A stretch of DNA of 64,000 bases, taken from Reichenbachiella ulvae (GTDB taxonomy: Bacteria > Bacteroidota > Bacteroidia > Cytophagales > Cyclobacteriaceae). The notes below the pieces were generated by a model. That model did no database searches and was not told the origin of the DNA. It saw only the letters and a list, made by a program, of their open reading frames with translations. Of the stretch, positions 26,695-35,176 are shown piece after piece. The stretch is taken from NCBI RefSeq assembly GCF_025833875.1, contig NZ_JAOYOD010000001.1, positions 4,402,001 through 4,466,000 on the forward strand. Direction: 5' to 3'. Position numbers and translations under genes: made by a program. Positions within the stretch are counted from its first letter, which is position 1. Each line of letters opens with the position of its first letter.

Positions 26695-26778
26695 CCGAAA
26701 CTTTGAGAGGGATCATGCAGTATCATTTGTGTCCCCCAAGAGGGAACGGTGTGCATGTGCTCCTGAGAGACTCAATCA
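26695..26778 (+). ncRNA. Candidate rod-shaped structured RNA or leader
   Basis: Nested complementary segments form a long rod: TTGAG (26703-26707) with CTCAA (26771-26775), GGA (26710-26712) with TCC (26761-26763), CATGCA (26714-26719) with TGCATG (26752-26757), and TCCC (26732-26735) with GGGA (26742-26745). The intervening bases form internal loops, and GAGAG occurs on both sides. The stretch has unusually high GC for an intergenic region here and sits behind a TAAATTTG core. I could not match it to SRP RNA (no GGAAG core), TPP, cobalamin, FMN or SAM aptamers. It could be a 6S-like or other small RNA, or a 5' leader of the LOG gene. Identity is open. Confidence 0.4.
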
Positions 26779-26811
26779 ACCCGGCATTTGTTTAACCCTA
26801 ATACATTCCAA

Positions 26812-27546
26812 ATGGCTGAAGAACCAATAAGCGAAGAAACAGAAAAGAAAATCATAAGAGCTTTCAAAAAGAAAGACTGGAACGAAATCAAAAGTATAGA
26901 TTCATGGGTCATCTTCAAGGTGATGTCCGAGATGGTAGAAGGATTCGAAAAACTGGCCAGAATCGGTCCTTGTGTTTCGATTTTCGGGTCTGCTCGTACA
27001 CATGAGTCTAATAAATATTACAAAATAGCCGAGGAGATTGGGGCTAAACTGGTGCGTCATGGCTATGGTGTGATCACGGGTGGTGGTCCTGGTATCATGG
27101 AGGCAGGCAACAAAGGCGCCAGTAGTGAAAAAGGAAAATCGGTAGGTCTCAATATTGACCTGCCTTTCGAACAAAATGGCAATCCCTATATCGATCAAGA
27201 TAAGCTGATCAACTTCGATTATTTCTTTGTGCGCAAGGTGATGTTCGTGCGTTACTCGCAGGGATTTATCGTATTGCCTGGCGGTTTTGGTACGCTGGAT
27301 GAATTGTTCGAAGCATTGACACTGATTCAGACAGAAAAGATTGGAGAGTTTCCCATCATCTTAGTTGGTAAAGAATACTGGAGTGGATTGGTAGACTGGA
27401 TCAAGAATACTCTTTTGGATCAGTTTGAAAATATCAGTCCTGATGATATGGATTTGTTTCACGTGGTGGACACTGCTACTGAAGCTGTAGATGTGATCGA
27501 TGATTTTTACAACAAATACAATCTGTCACCGAATTTCCTGATCTGA
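26812..27546 (+). CDS. LOG-family Rossmann protein (TIGR00730)
   Basis: A 244-residue protein of the LOG family (often mislabelled lysine decarboxylase). The motifs are ITGGGPGIMEAGNKGA and PGGFGTLDELFE, the nucleotide and catalytic signature of cytokinin riboside 5'-monophosphate phosphoribohydrolases. In bacteria related enzymes hydrolyse nucleotide 5'-monophosphates to base and ribose phosphate. The ATG at 26812 is chosen; an in-frame TTG lies 24 bp upstream. The lytic transglycosylase gene begins 3 bp after its stop, so the two are likely cotranscribed with uvrA. Confidence 0.92.
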   Translation: MAEEPISEETEKKIIRAFKKKDWNEIKSIDSWVIFKVMSEMVEGFEKLARIGPCVSIFGSARTHESNKYYKIAEEIGAKLVRHGYGVITGGGPGIMEAGNKGASSEKGKSVGLNIDLPFEQNGNPYIDQDKLINFDYFFVRKVMFVRYSQGFIVLPGGFGTLDELFEALTLIQTEKIGEFPIILVGKEYWSGLVDWIKNTLLDQFENISPDDMDLFHVVDTATEAVDVIDDFYNKYNLSPNFLI

Positions 27547-27549
27547 TTT

Positions 27550-28467
27550 ATGCCTAAAGAACTGAGATACTTATTGATCGGTGCAGTGCTTGGAGGGTTA
27601 GTGGTTTACTTTTTAAGGCCCGAACCCGTAGCGCAGCAGGTGCAAGTGCCTCAGGTCTTAGAACCTCAGATCAACAATGGAACTATCGCTGGATATTCAC
27701 TTCCGGATAGCATCACGTTTGCTGGGGAGCGGGTGCCTATGGAGCGTCCGGATGTAAGAGAACGACTCGATCGCGAAGTTCAAGTCAATGCCTTTTGGCA
27801 CTCCAATGCTATCATCCTGATCAAAAGAGCTCATAAGTGGTTGCCTTTGCTTGATTCTATTCTGGTGGCAAATGAGGTTCCTTCAGATTTTAAGTATCTG
27901 GCTGTAGCGGAGAGTGGATTACAAAATGTGATTTCACCCGCTGGGGCAGTAGGCTTTTGGCAATTTTTGAAAGGAACAGCAGGAGATTTTGGGCTGATTG
28001 TAAATGGTCAGGTGGATCAGCGATACGATCCGATAGCGGCAACTGTCGCGGCTTGTGATTATCTCAAGTGGTCTTATGAGAGATTAGGCAATTGGACGAT
28101 GGTAGCGGCTTCTTATAACATGGGTTTGACGGCTACCAGAAGGGTGGTCGAAAATCAAAGGGCAGAAAGCTACTATGACATGAATGTGAGTGAAGAACCC
28201 TCTCGATATGTATTTCGGATCATCGCTCTCAAAAATCTTTTAGAGAATCCAGAGCTTTTTAGCTTTCAGGTTGACGAAGAGGATTTATATCAATTTCCAG
28301 ATACCAAAAGTGTTGTGATTGATTCTTCCGTTTCGGATTGGAATGATTTCGCAGCGCAATACGATATGTCATATTATCAGCTCAGACAGTTGAATCCATG
28401 GATTAGGGATTATAAATTGACCCTGCGAACTGGGCAGAAGTACACAGTGCTGGTAAAGAATAATTAG
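27550..28467 (+). CDS. Membrane-anchored lytic transglycosylase (MltD-like)
   Basis: A 305-residue protein with an N-terminal membrane helix (LLIGAVLGGLVVYFL) that anchors it, an SLT domain (about residues 85-225) with catalytic Glu121 in AVAESGL, and family features GAVGFWQFLKGTA and AASYNMGLTATRR. The C-terminal ~50 residues (FAAQYDMSYYQLRQLNPW to GQKYTVLV) form a LysM-like peptidoglycan-binding unit. The enzyme cleaves glycan strands between MurNAc and GlcNAc to anhydro ends in the periplasm. It is 3 bp after the LOG gene and 7 bp before uvrA. Confidence 0.92.
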   Translation: MPKELRYLLIGAVLGGLVVYFLRPEPVAQQVQVPQVLEPQINNGTIAGYSLPDSITFAGERVPMERPDVRERLDREVQVNAFWHSNAIILIKRAHKWLPLLDSILVANEVPSDFKYLAVAESGLQNVISPAGAVGFWQFLKGTAGDFGLIVNGQVDQRYDPIAATVAACDYLKWSYERLGNWTMVAASYNMGLTATRRVVENQRAESYYDMNVSEEPSRYVFRIIALKNLLENPELFSFQVDEEDLYQFPDTKSVVIDSSVSDWNDFAAQYDMSYYQLRQLNPWIRDYKLTLRTGQKYTVLVKNN

Positions 28468-28474
28468 AAGAATA

Positions 28475-31336
28475 ATGCAGGCAGAAAAAACTAGCGAGAA
28501 AAAGCTCAATCTGGATTTGGACCACACAGAATATCTGGAGGTCTATGGTGCCCGCGAGCACAACCTCAAAAATATTGATGTCAGCTTCAAGCGAGATCAG
28601 CTGGTAGTGATTACCGGGATTAGCGGCAGTGGAAAATCTTCCCTGGCCTTTGATACGATCTATGCGGAGGGACAGCGACGATACATGGAGAGTTTTTCTG
28701 CCTATGCTCGCAGCTTTTTGGGAGACATGGAGCGTCCAGATGTCGATAAGATCAATGGGCTCTCGCCAGTGATTTCTATCGAGCAAAAGACGACTTCAAA
28801 GAACCCTAGATCTACCGTAGGGACAGTGACTGAGGTCTATGACTTTATGCGTTTATTGTTTGCTCGGGCGGGAATCGCTTACTCCTACATCACAGGAGAA
28901 AAGATGGAAAAGCAAACGGAGGAGCAGATCCTCAACCATGTGATGTCCTATTTCGACGGACAGAAGCTTTCCATCCTGGCACCAGTCGTGAAAGGTAGAA
29001 AGGGGCACTACCGCGAACTGTTTGTGCAGATTGCCAAAATGGGCTTTACAAAAGTGAGGGTCAATGGCGAGATGCTGGACGTAGTACCTAAGATGCAAGT
29101 AGATCGCTACAAAACGCACGACATAGAAATTGTGATCGATCGTGTGATTGTAGGAGAAAAGGATCATGCACGTATCAATGCTTCATTGAAAACCGCCATC
29201 CAGCATGGTAAGGGGATCTTGATGGTGATTGATGAAAATGGCAAAGATCACCACTTTTCTAAACATCTGATGGATGCCAAATCAGGATTGGCATACGATG
29301 ACCCTGCTCCCAATATGTTTTCTTTCAACTCGCCCTATGGTGCCTGTCCTGAATGTAACGGGCTGGGGATGATTGAAAAGATAGAAGAAATCAACATTAT
29401 TCCGGATCCTTCACTCAGTATAACCAGAGGTGGTTTTGCTCCATTGGGAGATTATCGTGACATCTGGATTTTCAAAAAAATAGATGCGATTCTAAAGAGG
29501 CATAATTATAAATTGACCACCCCAATCAAGGATATCAAAAGAGAGGTGCTGGATATCTTGCTTTATGGAGCTGATGAACCAGTAGCAGTTAGCTCTAAGA
29601 AATACCCGGGCACTGATTGGAATACAGAGTTCGAGGGTATCATTCATTTTCTGGAAAAACAAAAGGATAGCGGGACGGAAAAAATTCAGAAGTGGATCAA
29701 AGATTTTACCTCCAGTTCTACTTGCCCTACCTGTGAGGGAGCCAGGTTGAAAAAGGAATCGCTACACTTTAAGATCGCTGACAAAAATATTGCGGAGCTA
29801 GCTACTTTGAACATCGAGGCATTGGCAGAGTGGTTCGATGGCGTTGAGGAGCGATTGAACGAGCGTCAAAATATCATCGCCGCAGAGATACTGAAAGAAA
29901 TTCGCAAGCGTCTAGGTTTTTTGCTGGATGTAGGCTTAAACTATCTGGAGCTCAACCGTCCGCTCAGAACGCTGTCTGGGGGAGAAGCCCAGCGAATTAG
30001 GCTAGCTACTCAGATCGGTACGCAGCTGGTAGGTGTTCTTTATATTTTAGATGAGCCGAGTATCGGCCTTCATCAGCGAGACAATGTCAAGTTGATCAAA
30101 GCGCTGCAAGACCTGCGTGATCTTGGCAATACAGTCATCGTCGTGGAGCATGACAAGGACATGATGTTGGATTCGGACTACATCATCGATATTGGTCCTG
30201 GAGCAGGAAGACACGGTGGACAGATCGTTGCTCAGGGTCACCCCAAAGATTTTGTGAAAACAAAAACCACCACCGCTGGCTATTTGAATGGAGAGCTGAA
30301 AATTGCTGTTCCAGAAAAGAGAAGGGAAGGCAATGGTACCCAAATTGACCTCAAGGGTGCTACGGGTCACAACTTGAAGAATGTTTCTATTTCCCTGCCA
30401 TTAGGGAAGATGATAGCGGTGACAGGAGTTTCTGGAAGTGGTAAGTCCTCCCTGATCCATGAGACCTTTGTGCCTATTCTCAATAAGAAATTTTATCGAT
30501 CCAAAAAGGAACCGCTAGCCTATGAATCAATTGACGGTATAGAGCATATCGATAAAATCATAGAGGTAGACCAATCGCCTATCGGTCGTACACCGAGATC
30601 GAATCCGGCCACTTATACTGGCGTGTTTTCAGACATCAGGAGTTTATATACACAATTGCCCGAGGCAAAGATCCGTGGATATAAACCTGGTCGTTTTTCA
30701 TTCAACGTCAAAGGAGGTCGATGTGAGACTTGCGAAGGTGCCGGGATGAAGCTGGTTGAAATGGACTTTTTGCCTGACGTCTATGTGCCATGCGAAACCT
30801 GTAAAGGAAAACGCTACAATAGGGAAACACTAGAGGTTCGGTTCAAAGGGAAATCCATCGCCGACGTACTGGACATGACTGTTGAGCAGGCAGTGGAGTT
30901 TTTCGAGCATCAGCCTAAAATCGTTCGTAAAATTAAAACGCTAAATGATGTTGGACTGGGGTATTTGACCTTGGGACAGCATGCTACAACGCTTTCTGGA
31001 GGAGAAGCTCAGCGTGTAAAACTGGCAACCGAGCTATCCAAGAAAGATACGGGAAAGACATTTTATGTATTGGACGAACCTACCACCGGTTTGCACTTTC
31101 AGGACATTAAGCTCTTGTTGGATGTGCTCAATATTTTGGTCGAAAAGGGAAATACAGTGATGATCATCGAACATAATTTGGACGTGATCAAAGTCGCTGA
31201 TTATATCATCGATTTAGGCCCAGAAGGTGGAGTAGGAGGAGGAACCATTGTAGGTCAAGGTACTCCGGAAGAGATCGTAGCATTAAATAATTGTTACACA
31301 GCACAATTTTTAGGACCAGAGTTATCTCAATCTTAA
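28475..31336 (+). CDS. uvrA: UvrABC excinuclease subunit A
   Basis: A 953-residue tandem ABC ATPase that finds DNA lesions for nucleotide excision repair. Both nucleotide-binding halves are complete: P-loops GISGSGKSS (near residue 47) and GVSGSGKSS (near 651) and signatures LSGGEAQR in each half. Zinc modules CPECNG/CPTCEG lie in the first half and CETCEG/CETCKG in the second. The NPRSTVGTVTE segment belongs to the UvrB-binding region. Length is normal. It shares the transcription unit with the LOG and transglycosylase genes. Confidence 0.98.
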   Translation: MQAEKTSEKKLNLDLDHTEYLEVYGAREHNLKNIDVSFKRDQLVVITGISGSGKSSLAFDTIYAEGQRRYMESFSAYARSFLGDMERPDVDKINGLSPVISIEQKTTSKNPRSTVGTVTEVYDFMRLLFARAGIAYSYITGEKMEKQTEEQILNHVMSYFDGQKLSILAPVVKGRKGHYRELFVQIAKMGFTKVRVNGEMLDVVPKMQVDRYKTHDIEIVIDRVIVGEKDHARINASLKTAIQHGKGILMVIDENGKDHHFSKHLMDAKSGLAYDDPAPNMFSFNSPYGACPECNGLGMIEKIEEINIIPDPSLSITRGGFAPLGDYRDIWIFKKIDAILKRHNYKLTTPIKDIKREVLDILLYGADEPVAVSSKKYPGTDWNTEFEGIIHFLEKQKDSGTEKIQKWIKDFTSSSTCPTCEGARLKKESLHFKIADKNIAELATLNIEALAEWFDGVEERLNERQNIIAAEILKEIRKRLGFLLDVGLNYLELNRPLRTLSGGEAQRIRLATQIGTQLVGVLYILDEPSIGLHQRDNVKLIKALQDLRDLGNTVIVVEHDKDMMLDSDYIIDIGPGAGRHGGQIVAQGHPKDFVKTKTTTAGYLNGELKIAVPEKRREGNGTQIDLKGATGHNLKNVSISLPLGKMIAVTGVSGSGKSSLIHETFVPILNKKFYRSKKEPLAYESIDGIEHIDKIIEVDQSPIGRTPRSNPATYTGVFSDIRSLYTQLPEAKIRGYKPGRFSFNVKGGRCETCEGAGMKLVEMDFLPDVYVPCETCKGKRYNRETLEVRFKGKSIADVLDMTVEQAVEFFEHQPKIVRKIKTLNDVGLGYLTLGQHATTLSGGEAQRVKLATELSKKDTGKTFYVLDEPTTGLHFQDIKLLLDVLNILVEKGNTVMIIEHNLDVIKVADYIIDLGPEGGVGGGTIVGQGTPEEIVALNNCYTAQFLGPELSQS

Positions 31337-31374
31337 CAAATTAACTTGTTTTGCAACACAAATACATTTAGCAA

Positions 31375-32130
31375 TTGGAGGCATTAAAAGAGAAGCAGGA
31401 AGAGAAGTACAACAAGCGTTGGGTTCCCTATCAATGGCCATGGACTGATAAGTACGGCAATAATATCACTTCAATTAAGGAGTGGTTGATTTCTAGGAAA
31501 TTTACAGTTAGCTATCTCGTCATTGCATGGACGATTTTGGCCATTTTTGGATATGCTGCTCGTCGCAATTGCGATGGCCCCTGGGAAATTCAGTTTATGT
31601 GTGAGATGACCATGTGGATGGAACAGTTCCGAACGGATTTCTGGCATTTTCTGATGACATGTTTTACCACCGCTTGGTTTCACAATGATCCACAGCACAT
31701 TTGGTTTGTGACTTTGTTTGGCTTTTTGTTTCCCGTCCAGTCTTTCGAAGAGCAGCATGGAACCTGGAATACAATAAAATTGTATTTTGCTTCTTACCTG
31801 TTTATTGGTCTATATACAGGATCACTTTTCAATTTCCTTCAATTGTACTGGCCAGACACACACTTTGTGAGTAATGGATTTAACAGAACCTGGATGGGAG
31901 GTTCCGTTGGGATCTTTGCTATTATTGGATCTCTTTCCTATTTCAGTAGCAAGAAATGGTTCTTATGGGCGATGGTTACGGTATTCGAAGTCTTCAATAT
32001 GACAGTGATCGGCAACAATGTTCATATCTCCTTTATCCATATTTCATGTGCATCTTTTGGATGGGTATATAGCTGGGTGTGGGACACATATTTCCTTCAA
32101 AAGAAAAAATTAGCGACTCAAACCGCGTAG
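31375..32130 (+). CDS. Rhomboid-like membrane protein
   Basis: A 251-residue polytopic membrane protein with about six helices. Rhomboid features are present: a FHNDPQHIWF loop-helix with a His pair, a candidate nucleophile in MGGSVGIF (Ser flanked as G-G-S-V-G instead of the usual GxSG) and a candidate catalytic His in ISFIHISCASFGW. Both catalytic residues are thus plausible, but the G-x-S-V form is atypical, so activity is uncertain and it could be an inactive iRhom-like protein. The start is TTG at 31375, because an in-frame stop lies 4 bp upstream and no earlier start is possible. A hairpin terminator lies downstream. Confidence 0.72.
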   Translation: MEALKEKQEEKYNKRWVPYQWPWTDKYGNNITSIKEWLISRKFTVSYLVIAWTILAIFGYAARRNCDGPWEIQFMCEMTMWMEQFRTDFWHFLMTCFTTAWFHNDPQHIWFVTLFGFLFPVQSFEEQHGTWNTIKLYFASYLFIGLYTGSLFNFLQLYWPDTHFVSNGFNRTWMGGSVGIFAIIGSLSYFSSKKWFLWAMVTVFEVFNMTVIGNNVHISFIHISCASFGWVYSWVWDTYFLQKKKLATQTA

Positions 32131-32157
32131 TAAAACAAGGAATTTACCGTTGATCAA

Positions 32158-32183
32158 AAAGCGAGAATGTCATTTCTCGCTTT
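32158..32183 (+). terminator. Hairpin terminator after the rhomboid-like gene
   Basis: AAAGCGAGAA (32158-32167) pairs with TTCTCGCTTT (32174-32183) with a 6-base loop, 27 bp past the stop codon. The T-run is short (TTT), so some read-through into the kinase gene is possible. Confidence 0.65.
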
Positions 32184-32209
32184 CATGGGATTTGCGCTAC
32201 CTTGGCAAT

Positions 32210-33244
32210 ATGACTAAGCATAAGATTTATTGGCTCTGTCAGATTTTGGGTTGGTCCACCTATGGACTACTCAATTTTGGCATTTATTTTATCCAAAGTG
32301 GGAAGCTGGATGGAAGAGAATTTACCATAGCCTTGAGTCAAATCTTTTTTTATGTTGCTTCCTCCCATCTACTGCGAACCATCATCAAGAGAAGGGGCTG
32401 GAGTACTTACCCTATACTTAAGCTTTTGCCATTGATTCTCGGGAGTAATTTGGCTCTTGGGATTGCCAATTATTTCTTTTTGCTGTTGGTTTCCTTTCTT
32501 TCAGGCCTTTTGATGGTTTCTGTAGAATTTCGAATGGTCAATATCATTTTTGGGATTTTGGGACCTACTGCCATGTACTGTCTTTGGTCTCTGGTTTATT
32601 TTACCTATCATTTTTTCGAGCAGCACAATAAGAACCTACAATATCAAGCGGTGATCCGTGAGGCTGAACTGCAGCAACTCCGGTCTCAGTTGAACCCTCA
32701 TTTTATTTTTAATGCATTGAACAGTATTAAGGCCCTGGTAGATGATGAACCTAAAAAATCAAAGATGGCCATAACCCAGCTTTCGAGTATGTTTAGAAAT
32801 ACGCTGAATGCTGAGAAAAAGCGACTGGTGAGACTAGAGGAGGAGATGGAAACCGTCAATGCTTATCTGGGCCTGGAGAGCATTCGATTTGAAGAAAGGC
32901 TGGCTGTGCGTATCGATTTGGAGGAGGATACTCTGGGGTGCTTGATTCCTCCGATGATGCTACAAACGCTAGTGGAGAATGGTATCAAACATGGCATTTC
33001 CAAATTACGAAATGGAGGTAAAATTATTATCTCCACTAAATCTGAAGGTGAGCGTTTGATTCTACAAATCAGAAACTATGGTCGATTGGAAGAAAATCAG
33101 GTTTTAGAAGATGGACATGGTACAGGCTTGCAGAATACAAAGGATCGGCTTAATTTGATATACGAAGACAGGGCTTCCTTCCGAATCTTAAATGAGGAAG
33201 AAGGACTGGTCTTAACAGAAATCATTTTACCCAAAGAATACTGA
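32210..33244 (+). CDS. LytS-type sensor histidine kinase
   Basis: A 344-residue membrane kinase. The ATG at 32210 begins with MTKHKIYWLCQILGW, the usual start of this family; an upstream in-frame TTG is rejected as it lies inside the terminator hairpin. About four membrane helices occupy residues 5-135. The His_kinase domain (PF06580 type) has the phospho-acceptor His in NPHFIFNALNS near residue 163 and an ATPase domain with VENGIKHG and GTGLQNTKDRL. No extracellular sensor domain is visible, so the signal may be sensed in the membrane. It pairs with the LytTR regulator 2 bp downstream. Confidence 0.94.
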   Translation: MTKHKIYWLCQILGWSTYGLLNFGIYFIQSGKLDGREFTIALSQIFFYVASSHLLRTIIKRRGWSTYPILKLLPLILGSNLALGIANYFFLLLVSFLSGLLMVSVEFRMVNIIFGILGPTAMYCLWSLVYFTYHFFEQHNKNLQYQAVIREAELQQLRSQLNPHFIFNALNSIKALVDDEPKKSKMAITQLSSMFRNTLNAEKKRLVRLEEEMETVNAYLGLESIRFEERLAVRIDLEEDTLGCLIPPMMLQTLVENGIKHGISKLRNGGKIIISTKSEGERLILQIRNYGRLEENQVLEDGHGTGLQNTKDRLNLIYEDRASFRILNEEEGLVLTEIILPKEY

Positions 33245-33246
33245 CC

Positions 33247-33972
33247 ATGAAGGCAATCATCATAGATGACGAACGGCTTGCAAGAAAAGAGTTGAATTCT
33301 CTGCTGCAGGAACATAGTGAAATAGAAATAGTAGGTGAAGCTGCGCATGCAGACGATGCTTTAGAGCTGATTGATCAGCTGCAGCCCGATTTGATTTTTT
33401 TAGATATTCAGATGCCAGAGAAGACGGGTTTTGATCTATTGGCAGAGTTGGACCGTGCACCTCTTGTTGTTTTTACTACTGCATATGATCAGTACGCTAT
33501 CAAGGCTTTTGAGGTGAATGCATTTGACTATTTGCTGAAACCGATTGAGCCAGATCGTCTTTCTCGGGTGATTCAAAAGCTTTTGGATAAATTCAGAAAA
33601 GACCAACAACAGGAGAGTCAAGTACCCACGAATAAACTATCGCTGAGTGATCAGGTATTCGTAAAGGATGGGGAGAAATGTTGGTTCGTAAAGCTCGAAA
33701 AGGTGCGCTATTTCGAATCTGACGGAAACTATATCAAAGTGTTTTTTGATACGGTGCGTCCCATGATTCATAAGTCATTAAATGCATTGGATGAAAAGTT
33801 GGATGAAAAGTCCTTCTTTCGTGCCAGTCGCAAACACATCATCAATCTAAGTTGGGTAGAAAAGATTGAACCCTGGTTTAATGGTGGATTGATGGTGGAA
33901 TTGAGAGGAGGTGACAAGGTCGAGGTAAGTCGAAGACAAGCAGCCAAGTTCAAAGAGAAAATGAGTCTTTAA
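33247..33972 (+). CDS. LytTR-family response regulator
   Basis: A 241-residue DNA-binding regulator. The receiver domain has the acidic pair IDDER, the phosphorylated Asp53 in LIFLDIQMPEK, Thr/Lys switch residues (FTTAYDQ, YLLKPIE). The C-terminal LytTR domain (about residues 135-240) has YFESDGNYIKVFF and FFRASRKHIINLSWV. It should be phosphorylated by the upstream kinase and bind direct-repeat operators. The target regulon cannot be read from the window. Its stop is 4 bp from the stop of the convergent chrA gene. Confidence 0.95.
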   Translation: MKAIIIDDERLARKELNSLLQEHSEIEIVGEAAHADDALELIDQLQPDLIFLDIQMPEKTGFDLLAELDRAPLVVFTTAYDQYAIKAFEVNAFDYLLKPIEPDRLSRVIQKLLDKFRKDQQQESQVPTNKLSLSDQVFVKDGEKCWFVKLEKVRYFESDGNYIKVFFDTVRPMIHKSLNALDEKLDEKSFFRASRKHIINLSWVEKIEPWFNGGLMVELRGGDKVEVSRRQAAKFKEKMSL

Positions 33973-33976
33973 GCCA

Positions 33977-35176
33977 TCAAAGTACGATCCCCAGAATTAA
34001 TCCGCCGATGATCAAAACAGGTGTTGGGATTTTGGTGAAAAGTAAAATCAGTATGGTTGAAAATATGATTCCGATATTCAAGTATTGCTCATAAGCTTCC
34101 GGAGTGGTTTTGAAAAGTGGGATTGCTAGTAAGACAGCTGCAGCCACGATCATCCCTGAACTCACAGCATTTACTCCGTCCAGTGAGGCCTTAACTATTC
34201 TGAATTTCTTCAGTTCATCCCAAAACCGAATGACAAAGAAAATCAAAAACGCACCGGGTAGAAAGACACCTACTGCCGACAAGAATCCGCCCAAATATTG
34301 TCCGAAAATACCATAATCCCGCATGGATACCGAACCTACAAACCCTGAAAAGGAGAAAACCGGCCCAGGCACTGCCTGAACCAAGGCATAGCCAGAAAGG
34401 AACTCTTCGGAGGTCAGATACTTTTTAAACTCCACAAACTCAGTGTAAAGGAAAGGTACCAATACTTGCCCTCCACCAAATATCAAACTGCCGATCCGAT
34501 AAAAATTTTCAAACAGATCGATACCTCTCCATTTGGTCACCGCACCAATACCCGCAGCTAATAGCAATACAGCTCCCCAAAGAATGAAATTCGACCATTC
34601 GATTTTGATTCCTTGCTTCTCTTCTTTTTGGTGTCTTTTGTAATTAAACCCTGTGATCGTTCCCCCTACCAATATAAGTATCGGAAAAACATATGGCGTT
34701 CTGAAAATGAAACTACAAATAGCGGAGACTACCATGAGGCCAGCGGCCAGACGGGTATTCACTACTTTTTTGATGATGAGGTAGGCAGAATAGGCGACTA
34801 TCCCAACAGCCATCGGTTGTATGAATCTTGTAAAATCCAGCGAGATATTGTACTCCTCCAAGGAGGAAATCATGACACCAGCAGTAGACATGATGATAAA
34901 TGCCGGAATGATCCAGACCAGCAACGTGAGATATGCAAGGTTGGGACCACCTACTTTAAAACCAATCGCAGTAAGTGTTTGGGTGGACGTAGGTCCTGGT
35001 AAAAAAGAACACAAGGCATGCAGTTCGATAAAATCCTTTTCGTCCAGATAGCCCCGCTTCTTTACCATCATATCCAGCATCATAGCAAAATGGGCCTGTG
35101 GTCCGCCAAAAGCAGTCACCGCAAGAATGATTACGTCCTTTAAAAAAATGTAATATCGAACCTTCTTGAATGTCAT
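33977..35176 (-). CDS. chrA: Chromate transporter family protein (ChrA)
   Basis: A 399-residue transporter made of two homologous halves, each opening with the CHR signature (FGGPQAHFAMM with CSFLPGPTSTQ in the first half, FGGGQVLVPFLY with VQAVPGPVFSF in the second). About ten membrane helices are seen. Long ChrA proteins export chromate using the membrane potential or act on other oxyanions. It starts inside the last 4 bp of the upstream 2-oxoglutarate oxygenase gene, so the two are translationally coupled, an uncommon pairing. Confidence 0.92.
   Translation of the reverse strand: MTFKKVRYYIFLKDVIILAVTAFGGPQAHFAMMLDMMVKKRGYLDEKDFIELHALCSFLPGPTSTQTLTAIGFKVGGPNLAYLTLLVWIIPAFIIMSTAGVMISSLEEYNISLDFTRFIQPMAVGIVAYSAYLIIKKVVNTRLAAGLMVVSAICSFIFRTPYVFPILILVGGTITGFNYKRHQKEEKQGIKIEWSNFILWGAVLLLAAGIGAVTKWRGIDLFENFYRIGSLIFGGGQVLVPFLYTEFVEFKKYLTSEEFLSGYALVQAVPGPVFSFSGFVGSVSMRDYGIFGQYLGGFLSAVGVFLPGAFLIFFVIRFWDELKKFRIVKASLDGVNAVSSGMIVAAAVLLAIPLFKTTPEAYEQYLNIGIIFSTILILLFTKIPTPVLIIGGLILGIVL

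Noticed and set aside
26695-26778. Known riboswitch or SRP RNA
   Set aside because: No TPP, FMN, SAM, cobalamin or preQ1 core, and no GGAAG/AGCAG core of SRP RNA on either strand; left as an unidentified structure.
26788-26811. TTG start for the LOG gene
   Set aside because: The ATG at 26812 is in frame and fits the family start; the added residues show no conservation.
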